DNA of 64,000 nt from Polyangia bacterium (lineage in GTDB: Bacteria; Myxococcota_A; Polyangia; Nannocystales; Nannocystaceae). Made by a program: the position numbers and the translations under genes. Shown piece after piece: positions 15,383 through 25,979 of the stretch. The notes below the pieces were generated by a model. The model was not told the DNA's origin. It saw only the letters and a list, made by a program, of their open reading frames with translations, and made no database searches. The stretch is from the NCBI GenBank assembly GCA_030429545.1, contig JAUIFF010000021.1:1-64000 (forward strand). The letters run 5' to 3'. Numbering within the stretch: the first letter of the stretch is position 1; each line of letters begins with the position of its first letter.

Positions 15383-17263
15383 ATGTCAACGATGGCGGCG
15401 CAAACGCAACATGCGGTTTTAAACCAATGTCTATGCATCATCCTGGCGGCCGCCTGTAATCCGGGGGCGGGCGAAAGTGGCTCCGAAACGGAGACATCCG
15501 GGTCCTCGGCAAACACCACGACACAAAGCGGAACCGAGACGACCAGCGACGGGACTTCAGCCGGGCCCACGACTTCGGATTCCGAGACCGCGACCGGCTC
15601 GGGCACGAGCGAGACCACAAGCGATACGGGTGAGCCCGTGTGCCCCGGCGGCACGGTTATATGTATGGGCAATGAAGCCCTGGTGTGCGATGGCAACGGT
15701 GGCTACTCAGGGCAGGAGGAATGTAGCGACTACTGCCTCGACGGCGTGGGCTGTGTCGCCTGCGAGCCTGGAACGGCCCGTTGCCAGGAAGACAGCGCCG
15801 AGGTTTGTGCCGAAGATGGCAGTGCCTACGAACTCGTCGAGCACTGCGACCCGATCCAGGGTCTGACCTGCGAAGCTGGTAGTTGCCAGGGGGTGTGTGC
15901 CGCGCAGTCCCTGGGTGCGAGCCATGTCGGTTGTTCGTTTTTCCCCACCCAAACAGCCGGGCTTCGCAGCGATACCTGGCCATTTACGTTTGGGGTGGCA
16001 GTCGTCAACACCTCGGACGAAACGGCCAACCTCCGGGTCGAAAACGGCGACGCGTTTATCTTTGAATTTGCCCTCGAGCCCGGTGCGGTGACCGAGGTTG
16101 ATCTCCCGGATATCCCCGACTTGGTCAACGGCTCCGCGGCGGCCGATCCCTCCAAACTCGTGCCAGGTGGGGCCTATCGCCTGCGGTCAGACCAACCGGT
16201 GGCGGTCTATCAATACAACCCCAACGGGACCTCGATGCAGGGGGTCAACACGTTTGTCAACGACTCGACGGTGCTGTTTCCCGCCCACACCCTCGGGCAT
16301 CGCTACCGGGTTGTCAGCCGCAACCACTGGGTGTCTGAGCCCAATCATCGCTCCGGGTTTTACGCGGTCACGGCCACCCGCGACAACACAGAAGTTGTAC
16401 TTACACCTTCTGCAAGCGGGTCCGCGGTGCTGGCCGGTGGCGGGGTCGCAGCCGACGGGACGGGCGTGGTGATGCTCGACACCGGCGATGTCCTGGTCGT
16501 CTATACCGATTCGCTCGGCGAGTGGCCCGATGCTTCGGATCTCACAGGGACGTTGGTGAGCGCCGATCGACCGATACAGGTGATTGGCGGGCACAAGTGC
16601 ACCTATATCCCCCACAACGTCGCCGCCTGTGAACGCCTAGAGGAGGCGCTGCCTCCGGTGGTGGCTGCGGGTACGGAGCATGTTGTGGTGGCACCGCTGG
16701 TGTCGACCGGCGGTGATATCCCAAAGGTGCAAATGGTGCGAATCACAGCCACCGAAGATGCAACCAACCTCGAGTTCTCGCCCGATATCGATGATGCGCC
16801 GACGTTGTTGGCCAACGCTGGCGACTATGTCGAGCTCGGGCCACTCAACGATGACTTCGTAGTGACCTCGGACGCACCCGTGCTCGTGTCGCAGTACATG
16901 GTTGGGCAAAACGGCGGCAACAACACGGGCGATCCCGCCATGCTGGTAACCACCCCAACTGCGCAGTATCACGACAGCTACCTGCTGCATGCCTCCAAGG
17001 ACTTCACCTTCAACTACATCAGCGTGGTCGCGCCAACGGGCTCCACGGTCGAACTCGACGGGGTCACGTTGGCGCCATTTGTTGAGATTGGCGAAAGTGG
17101 GTTTGCCGTTGCGCGTACGCCCCTTCCTCCCAACTCAGATGGCTTGTACAGCCTGACGGGCGATGCCGAGTTCACGGTCAACGTCTACGGCTACACCCAG
17201 CACTCGACCTATTGGCACGGTGGCGGCCAACGCCTGGGCGACCTCGGGCTTTCCGAACAGTAG
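15383..17263 (+). CDS. IgGFc-binding-like secreted lipoprotein
   Basis: 626 aa from ATG 15383 (ATG 15392 is equally possible). The signal peptide ends in LAAAC. Residues about 30-80 are a Ser/Thr/Gly/Glu linker, followed by a Cys-rich segment (about 85-170). The remaining ~430 residues resemble the bacterial IgGFc-binding domain: YRLRSDQPVAVYQYNP, FPAHTLGHRYRVVSRNHW and VIGGHKCTYIPHNVAACERL. Surface or extracellular, role unknown. This linker style recurs through the window. Confidence 0.8.
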   Translation: MSTMAAQTQHAVLNQCLCIILAAACNPGAGESGSETETSGSSANTTTQSGTETTSDGTSAGPTTSDSETATGSGTSETTSDTGEPVCPGGTVICMGNEALVCDGNGGYSGQEECSDYCLDGVGCVACEPGTARCQEDSAEVCAEDGSAYELVEHCDPIQGLTCEAGSCQGVCAAQSLGASHVGCSFFPTQTAGLRSDTWPFTFGVAVVNTSDETANLRVENGDAFIFEFALEPGAVTEVDLPDIPDLVNGSAAADPSKLVPGGAYRLRSDQPVAVYQYNPNGTSMQGVNTFVNDSTVLFPAHTLGHRYRVVSRNHWVSEPNHRSGFYAVTATRDNTEVVLTPSASGSAVLAGGGVAADGTGVVMLDTGDVLVVYTDSLGEWPDASDLTGTLVSADRPIQVIGGHKCTYIPHNVAACERLEEALPPVVAAGTEHVVVAPLVSTGGDIPKVQMVRITATEDATNLEFSPDIDDAPTLLANAGDYVELGPLNDDFVVTSDAPVLVSQYMVGQNGGNNTGDPAMLVTTPTAQYHDSYLLHASKDFTFNYISVVAPTGSTVELDGVTLAPFVEIGESGFAVARTPLPPNSDGLYSLTGDAEFTVNVYGYTQHSTYWHGGGQRLGDLGLSEQ

Positions 17264-17417
17264 GTGCGCGGGCCTGTTCGCCCATGCGTCGGCGCCGGCA
17301 TTTTGCTGTCTGCTCAGACAGGTCGCTTGCTTGCGAATCGTTCCCACCCCTGGCAGGCTCGAGCGACGTTCGCGAAGTGCAGGAGTCGCGACGCCAGATT
17401 GATTGGTGGATTTCAAC

Positions 17418-18023
17418 ATGAATGTAAAACTGAATTCTTGGATGCTTTCGGCACTTTTGCTCGTACCAACCGTCGGGTGTGGCGAGGGTGGGGACAGCAG
17501 CACCGATGGCAGCGCGACCGATGCGACGACCGAAGGGCCCGCGACAACCGACGGGGAGACAACCGACGGGGAGACAACCGACGGCACGGGCGAGACCTCC
17601 GACTCCGAGGCCGGCAGCGACTCGGATTCGGAGTCGGAATCCTCGGGCGATCCCAGTGAGAGCGAGAGCGAGAGTGAAAGCGACGGAACCACCGAGGGTG
17701 GGGTCAGTTTTGCCGGCTCGATTTACCCCGATATCATCGCCGTGAGCTGCAGCTGCCACATCGGCGGAGGCTCGGGCGGCCTCGCCATGCCCGATGCCGA
17801 CACGGCCTACAACAACTTGGTCAACGTACCGTCGGGGCAAAACCCTGGGATGGACCGCGTGACGCCGGGGGACAGCGCAAACAGCTACTTCTACCACAAG
17901 GTCGAGGGCACCCAGGCCGACGCCGGGGGCTCTGGCCAACAGATGCCGCTTGGCGGTGGCGCCCTCGATCAGGGGGCCCGCGATGCGATTGCCGAGTGGA
18001 TCGACACGGGTGCAGCACCATAA
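17418..18023 (+). CDS. Linker lipoprotein with cytochrome c-like CxCH motif
   Basis: 201 aa from ATG 17418; GTG 17406 in frame is an alternative. Signal peptide ends in TVGC. Low-complexity Asp/Ser/Thr/Glu linker covers about residues 25-95. The C-terminal domain has SCSCHIGGGSGG and PLGGGALDQGARDAIAEWID, the layout of short membrane-associated c-type cytochrome domains. The heme motif is Cys-Ser-Cys-His rather than a clear CxxCH, so heme binding is uncertain. Confidence 0.75.
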   Translation: MNVKLNSWMLSALLLVPTVGCGEGGDSSTDGSATDATTEGPATTDGETTDGETTDGTGETSDSEAGSDSDSESESSGDPSESESESESDGTTEGGVSFAGSIYPDIIAVSCSCHIGGGSGGLAMPDADTAYNNLVNVPSGQNPGMDRVTPGDSANSYFYHKVEGTQADAGGSGQQMPLGGGALDQGARDAIAEWIDTGAAP

Positions 18024-18043
18024 ACGTTGCCAGATTATGGCCC

Positions 18044-18069
18044 AAGGGCACCCACGCGGTGCCCTTTTT
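18044..18069 (+). terminator. Rho-independent terminator
   Basis: AAGGGCACC-CACGC-GGTGCCCTTTTT, 20 nt after the stop of the preceding lipoprotein gene. Confidence 0.88.
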
Positions 18070-18446
18070 AATTGTGCGCCCAGCATGGGCGTCGGCTTGG
18101 CGGTGAAAGTCCTCCCGCGTGACCAGGCACGTCTGTATCGCCAAGACGCCGGTACTGTTCAACAGGCTCGAACTCGGATTGCCGAGACTCGAGTTAGGGG
18201 AAATGGCGGCACAAGGCAATGTACTGGGGCCGGGCACACCTGTACCTGCTGACGTTCCCGGCTCTGTTTGGCATGTTTAGGGCCTACCGCCGCAAAAATC
18301 TCGATGGCCTGGGCTTGGCCCCGCAACCTCAATTTTTCGAACCGCCCGGTTCGGACCCGGCTGCCGGGTCAGGGGAGCCTGAGTCGGCTACTTGGGCCCC
18401 CTATGCCGATAGTTCGAATGAATATGTATTTGCAATATTCTTGCGC
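18070..18446. other. Intergenic region without a recognised gene
   Basis: About 380 bp. Contains GC-rich inverted repeats near 18335-18375 and the dispersed motif TGTATTTGCA at 18425. Open frames here show no family features. Confidence 0.5.
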
Positions 18447-20108
18447 CTAAGCCTTTGACTTGGCGAGGTGTTCCGCGATCGCGCGGCGTCCAGCTTCGCG
18501 GTAAATATTTGCAAATGCATCGACATCGCGGCGACGGATGCCATAGGTGCGCTGGACCTGTGATTTGCTCAGTTCACCGGCGATGTATTTGAGCAGGCCC
18601 TCTTCGAGTTTTTGTGCCTGTTGCTGCTGGGCAGGCGTCGCCACTTGCCCCTGGGCCTGCGGTCTTTGCGGTGTCTGCTGCGCTTTGGTGTCGGCCAGTG
18701 GCAGCCGGACGGCAGGGTCGCCCATCAGCACGTAACCACGCAAGTCTTCGCGCATCAGCCACAGGCGCCCCAGCAGGTTGGCAGTTTGTCGGTTGGCAAC
18801 CTGTCCGGAGGCTTGGTCGTCGCGGGTGAGGGCGAGAATGCTTTTGGAGATCTCGGCCAGGGAAATTTGCATGTGCAAAAATACCGTGCCGACGCGACCA
18901 CCAGCGACCACCGGGCGGATCATGTCGTGGAACCTGTCGGAGCGCGCCTGTTTGCCTGCTTGCGGGCTGAGCAGGAGCCGCGGCGACTCGTAGCTGTAGC
19001 TCCAGGCAAGGTCGAGGTGGCCGAGCACGGCCTGTGGCCCCTTGGGATTTTTGAGTGCTGTCTTGACAGTTGTCGAGGTAAAGCCCCCGGGGAGCGACAG
19101 GGTCTGGCGAAATGCCGCCAGCTCCGGAGTACCGCTACGTGCCAGCAGATCGATCCACGGCAAAAAGTGGCTGGAGTGGGGGGTTCCGGCTCCGTAACAG
19201 GCAAAGTAGACCCACAGGCCACCGGGTATGAACAGCTGCCGGTCGAAGTCGCGGGCTTCGAGATGGCCGTTTCGACCAAAGCTCATGGCCCCCTGGCGTT
19301 GCTGGGCCTGGGTCGGTGTCCAGGCCCGACCGCGGGGCGGCCCGAGCCCGTGACTCACCGAAAACATCACCGTGGGTTGGGGTTGGCCGGCGAGTTGCAA
19401 AAACTCATCGAGGTCTGGGTCGAGCGTGGCACCGGCAAGGCCGACGGTGTGCCCGGGGAGGTCGCGCGACAGGTGCGTATGGCACGTAGTGATCAACTGC
19501 TCATGGGCCGACCGGGTCGCCGCGGTGCCATCATGAACTGTGTATAGTAAACATCTCCCACGCTCAAACTGCTGCTGCGGGGCGGTTTCGTGGGCGACGA
19601 CCTTGGCGGCATAGGCCTGGTAGTCGGCATCGCAGTCACCGACGAGCCTGCCCGGAAAGCCATCCATGGCCAGCACCTGCTGGGTTGCGAGCGAGACCCC
19701 ATCAAAGTCGCCGAGGATCAACAGGTAGCGTGGTCGGTCGGCCTCGACCCGGCGATACAGCGGCGGGAATTTTTCGAGCCGCCAGCGTTGAGCCTCGAGT
19801 TCCGTTTGCCCCGCCGGCACCTTGATGACCAACACCGGTTTGCGTTGCTGGTTCGACCGCAGTGACATTAGCGGCTCGATGAGTTTGACGAGCCGGTCGG
19901 CAGCTGGGGTATCAGCAACAACAACAGCCCATTTCTGGCGATCGAGATGGTTGGCGTCGCCAGATAAATCCCGCAGGTTCTTGAGTTTGTAGGTCGGGCC
20001 CCGGGCCGCGTCGGCAGCCGATACACCGGGTTGACAGCCACCGTCGAGCCACGGTTTTGTCGGCTGATCCTCGGCGGTGAGCAACAGGTGAGCTGGCGCT
20101 TGGGACAT
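18447..20108 (-). CDS. Caspase/C25-like cysteine protease
   Basis: 553 aa from ATG 20108 (an in-frame GTG at 20138 adds 10 aa). A His at 253 in SVSHGLGPP and a Cys at 304 in YFACYGAGTP, each after a hydrophobic strand, form the His-Cys dyad order of the caspase-gingipain (clan CD) fold. FPGRLVGD and YLLILGDFD recall gingipain-type C25 domains. No signal peptide, so probably cytoplasmic. The Gln-rich segment near 490 leads to a C-terminal ~45 aa with a helix-turn-helix look (SKSQVQRTYGIRRRDVDAF). Substrate unknown. Confidence 0.6.
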   Translation of the reverse strand: MSQAPAHLLLTAEDQPTKPWLDGGCQPGVSAADAARGPTYKLKNLRDLSGDANHLDRQKWAVVVADTPAADRLVKLIEPLMSLRSNQQRKPVLVIKVPAGQTELEAQRWRLEKFPPLYRRVEADRPRYLLILGDFDGVSLATQQVLAMDGFPGRLVGDCDADYQAYAAKVVAHETAPQQQFERGRCLLYTVHDGTAATRSAHEQLITTCHTHLSRDLPGHTVGLAGATLDPDLDEFLQLAGQPQPTVMFSVSHGLGPPRGRAWTPTQAQQRQGAMSFGRNGHLEARDFDRQLFIPGGLWVYFACYGAGTPHSSHFLPWIDLLARSGTPELAAFRQTLSLPGGFTSTTVKTALKNPKGPQAVLGHLDLAWSYSYESPRLLLSPQAGKQARSDRFHDMIRPVVAGGRVGTVFLHMQISLAEISKSILALTRDDQASGQVANRQTANLLGRLWLMREDLRGYVLMGDPAVRLPLADTKAQQTPQRPQAQGQVATPAQQQQAQKLEEGLLKYIAGELSKSQVQRTYGIRRRDVDAFANIYREAGRRAIAEHLAKSKA

Positions 20109-20213
20109 CGTGCTCGAGAGTACCCGATCTCCTGGCACCGGTGCTCACGTCGGGATGTGCGGACCTACTGCGCACAAATGGCCGCGAAAGATGTTTGTAC
20201 AATAAAAGCCTGG

Positions 20214-20621
20214 TTAGCCGCGGGAGCGCTCGCGGCGGTCGACCACAAATGCCGCGAATTCGCTAATGAGTTCGAGGTCCTCCCGAACCGCGCGGGCGGC
20301 AGTTGCCATCAGGCGGGCCTTGAGGATGACTTCGGGGCCACCCATGGCCGTGGGCGAGGCGTCGGGCATCAGGGCCGAGACCGCGATCCCCAGGCCATCG
20401 GCAATACGGACGAGCGTGCGCAGCCCGGGACTTTTGTAGCGCCCATTTTCGAGTCGCGAGATCATGTCGGTGGTGATGCCGGCGGCCTTGGCAGCCCCCT
20501 GTTGGGTGAGCCCGCGCTCCTCCCGAAGCGCACGCAGGCGGGCGCCCATCCGCACCATAAATCGCCGCTCGTCGTCGGCTTTGGTGTGCTCGATACGTCG
20601 CGGAATTCGAGTCGGTGGCAC
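20214..20621 (-). CDS. XRE-family transcriptional regulator
   Basis: 135 aa, GTG start (in-frame ATG at 20558 is an alternative). LRALREERGLTQQGAAKAAG followed by MISRLENGRYKSPG is a classical HTH_3 domain at about 27-80. The C-terminal helical tail may dimerise. Co-directional with uvrB but separated by 71 nt and downstream of it. Confidence 0.88.
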   Translation of the reverse strand: MPPTRIPRRIEHTKADDERRFMVRMGARLRALREERGLTQQGAAKAAGITTDMISRLENGRYKSPGLRTLVRIADGLGIAVSALMPDASPTAMGGPEVILKARLMATAARAVREDLELISEFAAFVVDRRERSRG

Positions 20622-20692
20622 GGGCGATACTGTGCCACAAAATTGACCGCTCGAGGCAGGGAGGGCGAACTGCTTGTCGATACAACCAAGGC

Positions 20693-22810
<2,118 letters not shown>

Positions 22811-22968
22811 CGCCGGCGGACGATAGCAAAAATCGAGGTCAAAAAGTGTCCTCGGGTGGTCTTGCCCGGTCGCTACCCTCGTAGGCGAATCGAGGTGTTT
22901 TTGTAGATTCAAGTTAACCGTCCGGTCGGTCGCTTGGACTGGGGTCGGACGGGTGCTAAGTCTCACCC

Positions 22969-23667
22969 GTGGCCGACAGTTTTTGGCACCCCCACAGCGA
23001 TGCGCCCGGGCTCTACGCGATTGTCGACCTCCCGGTCCGCCACGGGCTGGCGACCGCCGAGGTGGTGGCGGCCATGGTCGAAAGCTCGGCGCGTCCGCGG
23101 GTGGTGCAGGTGCGGGCCAAACACTTGTCAGTGCAACAGTTTGAGGTGGCCGTGCGCAGCGTTGCCGCAGTTTGCCTGCGGTTCGGCGTGCCGGTGATTG
23201 TCAACGACAACGTCGATCTTGCCGTGGCTGGGGTCGCTGGGGTTGTTGGCGTACACCTCGGGCAGGAGGACCTCGCCGGCCGGCCCGCGCAGATCATCGC
23301 TGAGACGCGTGCACGGGCAAGGGCCGCGGGCCTCCCGAACTTTCGAGTTGGTGTGTCTACACATCATCTCGAAGATGTTGTCGCCAGCCGTCAGCTCGAC
23401 ATCGACTACATCGGTTTTGGCCCGGTGCGGGCGACCTCGAGCAAGCAAAACCCCGACCCGGTGACCGGGTTTGAGTTGTTGCAGCGGGCCTGTGAGGCGG
23501 CTGCCGTGCCGGTGGTGGCAATCGGCGGGCTGTCGGGCGAGATGGCCACACGCGCGCGCCAAAGCGGGGCGCAGTACGTGGCCATGATCGGTGCGCTGCA
23601 GGGCGTCAGCTGTGCCGAGATTCGGCGGCGGGTGGCGACCGAAGTCGCCGCGGTGACCGGGTGCTAG
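22969..23667 (+). CDS. thiE: Thiamine-phosphate synthase ThiE
   Basis: 232 aa, GTG start. TIM-barrel pattern with VQVRAKHLS (pyrophosphate/Lys site), VIVNDNVDLA, GVHLGQEDL, VGVSTHHLEDV, YIGFGPVRATSSKQNP and VVAIGGLSG, all characteristic of ThiE. Joins HMP-PP and THZ-P to thiamine phosphate. The divergent start region shared with uvrB is 158 bp. Confidence 0.92.
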   Translation: MADSFWHPHSDAPGLYAIVDLPVRHGLATAEVVAAMVESSARPRVVQVRAKHLSVQQFEVAVRSVAAVCLRFGVPVIVNDNVDLAVAGVAGVVGVHLGQEDLAGRPAQIIAETRARARAAGLPNFRVGVSTHHLEDVVASRQLDIDYIGFGPVRATSSKQNPDPVTGFELLQRACEAAAVPVVAIGGLSGEMATRARQSGAQYVAMIGALQGVSCAEIRRRVATEVAAVTGC

Positions 23668-23783
23668 GCATTTTTGGCCTCGGCGATCAACCTACTCATC
23701 GCCGATATCTACCGTCTTGGCGGTGCAGACGACCTTTCTGCCCAGACCACGCCCAGTGTTGAGAGTGTGTGTACAAGGGTCTG

Positions 23784-25454
23784 TTACCCAACGGGGATAC
23801 AGATCGACTCGATGCTCCCGAGCAGTTTTTCAAACGCCACCGCGATCGAGCCGTCACAGATGTTTTGGACCTCGCTACGGCCCAGCAGCGAGAAGCTGAC
23901 ATCCGCGAGGCGCCGGGCGGGTACGGCCTCGCCGTAGGGGCCGTTGCAAATTGACGTTGGCGCCTCGTAGATGCCCTGGCCCCCGGCAATCCCGAGGACG
24001 TAGAGCCGTTGGAGATCGCCGCCGACAGCATCGACGAGTTGATTGCGCAGGGTCAGCCGGGTTTTTTGAAAGTCGTTGCTGTCTTCGTCGGTCACGATCA
24101 CCACGATCACCAGCGAGTCGTCACGCAAAAAGCCCGCGTTTTCGGGGTCGGTCAAGGCCAGCGCGGCGTTGTCGAGCGGGGTTTCTTGGGTCCCGGATTT
24201 GGTCGCGGCGATGCAGGCAAAGTCCTGCTCGAGGGTGTCGCTCGGGCCGACGATCCAGCGCTTGCCCGAGGGCAGGGCACAATCGGTTTCGGGACTTTCG
24301 GGAACCTCCGGGTAATCTCGATGCGTATGCATATGTGTGACGCCGGGTTCGGTCGAGACCACCCCCACGTGGTAGTCATCGACGATCCCGAGTTCGGCGA
24401 CCAAGGCATCGGTAAACTCGCGGATCACGGGCGGGTTGCCTTCGAGTCCCTGGAGTGCGGCCTGCTCCTGCGTCATGCTTTTGGAGCCGTCGATCACAAA
24501 CAGGATGTCGACGCGCTCACAGCCGATAGGCTCCTCGTAGTCGGGGGTGAGTTTGTAATTTTCGCAGGCGCTCAGGGCCGTTTGGGTCCACTCCTTGGGC
24601 ACGGACCGTAGCGAAGTCTGTGTATACTCAAAGTGTTGGCCCTGCGCGCCAAAAGAGCTCGACCATAGCTGCATACCAGTGGCTTCGTGCCCGTAGGTCA
24701 TGGCAGCCGCCCGCCGGCGGTCACCGTTGGCGGCGAGCCGCACGTAGGCCTCCGTAACCATACCGGGCCGGTTGTACATGCCCTGAAGGCCCTCACCCTC
24801 GTTGCCAAAGCGGGCAAACAACATGGCCTGGACCACCGAGTTTGGGTTGGGCCAGTTGTCTTCGAGCAGGATCGGGAACATCAGCCCGGCATACATCGCG
24901 TCGCCCGGGTCCATCGGTGATTTGGCAGCCGGGACCTGGTCGAGAATACAGTCGAGGGCGTCGCCGGCCCCGTCGTTGAGAGTAAAGTTGTCGCCCCAGG
25001 TAATTGTATAGTCACCAGGTTCGTTGCCGAGGGGCTCAAGGCAGGCGAGGTGTTGTTGGTAGAAGTTGCCCTCGGTACCGGTGTTGGTCAAAACCCGCAC
25101 CGGTCCGCCGGCAGTCACCGCGAGGGCGTCGAAGTGACTTTTGAGCGCCTTGCGAAATTGTGCGTCGTAGTCGACATCGGGGTCGAGCACCAACGAGACG
25201 TCGATTCCGGGGCACAGATCTTCGAGGATCGGCGGTCCGGTTTCGCTTTCACTCGAGTCATCGGTGGTGGCGGAAGATGTGTCGGTGGTTGGGCCCGCGG
25301 TCGCGGTCTCGATGCCCGACGAGTCAGACGAACCTTCGCTTGTGGTCTGGGAAGGGCTGCCACAGGCACTGACGGCAAAGGCCAGCACAATCGACCCCAC
25401 CCCCCGGTTTGCGGGAACACGCGGGAAGTTGAGGCAAAGCGCGCTGGCGACCAT
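23784..25454 (-). CDS. von Willebrand factor A-domain lipoprotein
   Basis: 556 aa from ATG 25454. Signal peptide ends in AVSAC. Ser/Thr/Glu linker to about residue 65. The C-terminal half holds a VWA domain: VDILFVIDGSKSM gives the DxSxS MIDAS motif, and VVIVTDEDSND a later acidic metal-site region. Many cysteines suggest disulfides. Secreted, predicted to mediate adhesion or complex formation; the partner is unknown. Lies 74 nt after a cytochrome-like lipoprotein on the same strand. Confidence 0.83.
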   Translation of the reverse strand: MVASALCLNFPRVPANRGVGSIVLAFAVSACGSPSQTTSEGSSDSSGIETATAGPTTDTSSATTDDSSESETGPPILEDLCPGIDVSLVLDPDVDYDAQFRKALKSHFDALAVTAGGPVRVLTNTGTEGNFYQQHLACLEPLGNEPGDYTITWGDNFTLNDGAGDALDCILDQVPAAKSPMDPGDAMYAGLMFPILLEDNWPNPNSVVQAMLFARFGNEGEGLQGMYNRPGMVTEAYVRLAANGDRRRAAAMTYGHEATGMQLWSSSFGAQGQHFEYTQTSLRSVPKEWTQTALSACENYKLTPDYEEPIGCERVDILFVIDGSKSMTQEQAALQGLEGNPPVIREFTDALVAELGIVDDYHVGVVSTEPGVTHMHTHRDYPEVPESPETDCALPSGKRWIVGPSDTLEQDFACIAATKSGTQETPLDNAALALTDPENAGFLRDDSLVIVVIVTDEDSNDFQKTRLTLRNQLVDAVGGDLQRLYVLGIAGGQGIYEAPTSICNGPYGEAVPARRLADVSFSLLGRSEVQNICDGSIAVAFEKLLGSIESICIPVG

Positions 25455-25528
25455 GCCGTTTATCGTACCGCGGGTTCGTGGGTTTGGCACGCCCGGTCGC
25501 GCGGCCTGATTGTATTTACATGCAAGAC

Positions 25529-25939
25529 CTACTGCGGGGTGCCGCACAGGGCCCACAGGTAGAAATCTTCTTTGTCGGATTCGCCTAGGGAGGAACCTAT
25601 CGGCATCCGCCCGGCATTGACTTCGACCGCACCCTGTTCGGCGTTTGCCTTGGCATTTTCGTAGGTGTCGTAGTCCACACCTACGGGCGCACCGGCCCGA
25701 TCACCGCCGGAGAGTTCCGACGAGTGACAGCTTGTGCAGGAGCTGATGGCCGCGAGCTCGCCAAAGGCCGGGACATTGGAGGCTGCACAGTCGACCTCGG
25801 GGAGCTCCCCGGTCTCGCTGCCGTCGGAGTCGCCGCTGTCGCCATCGCCCGAATCACAGGCTCCAGCGAGGGCACCAACAAGCACGAGCGAGGTACAGGC
25901 CGTCAGGAAGGGAAGTCGCGACAACAGTGTTTTCAACAT
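25529..25939 (-). CDS. Small lipoprotein with CxxCH heme motif
   Basis: 136 aa from ATG 25939, preceded by AGAGG. Signal peptide ends in LAGAC, short Asp/Gly/Ser linker, then SSCTSCHSSELSGG with one CxxCH heme-attachment site and a later Met (AGRMPIG) that could be the sixth ligand. A small c-type cytochrome domain on the cell surface is likely. Between the VWA and DUF255 genes, all on the minus strand. Confidence 0.78.
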   Translation of the reverse strand: MLKTLLSRLPFLTACTSLVLVGALAGACDSGDGDSGDSDGSETGELPEVDCAASNVPAFGELAAISSCTSCHSSELSGGDRAGAPVGVDYDTYENAKANAEQGAVEVNAGRMPIGSSLGESDKEDFYLWALCGTPQ

Positions 25940-25979
25940 GGGGAGCCTCTTTGGTGGCGCATCGTACCACCGCGAGAGG

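Noticed and set aside
17178..18086. 302-aa minus-strand frame
   Set aside because: Antisense to a lipoprotein gene with clear signal peptide and linker; the Gly/Arg/Ala composition is typical of a shadow.
18070..18446. Open frame of 79 aa at 18219-18458
   Set aside because: No ribosome site, no conserved look, overlaps the end of the protease gene; treated as intergenic.
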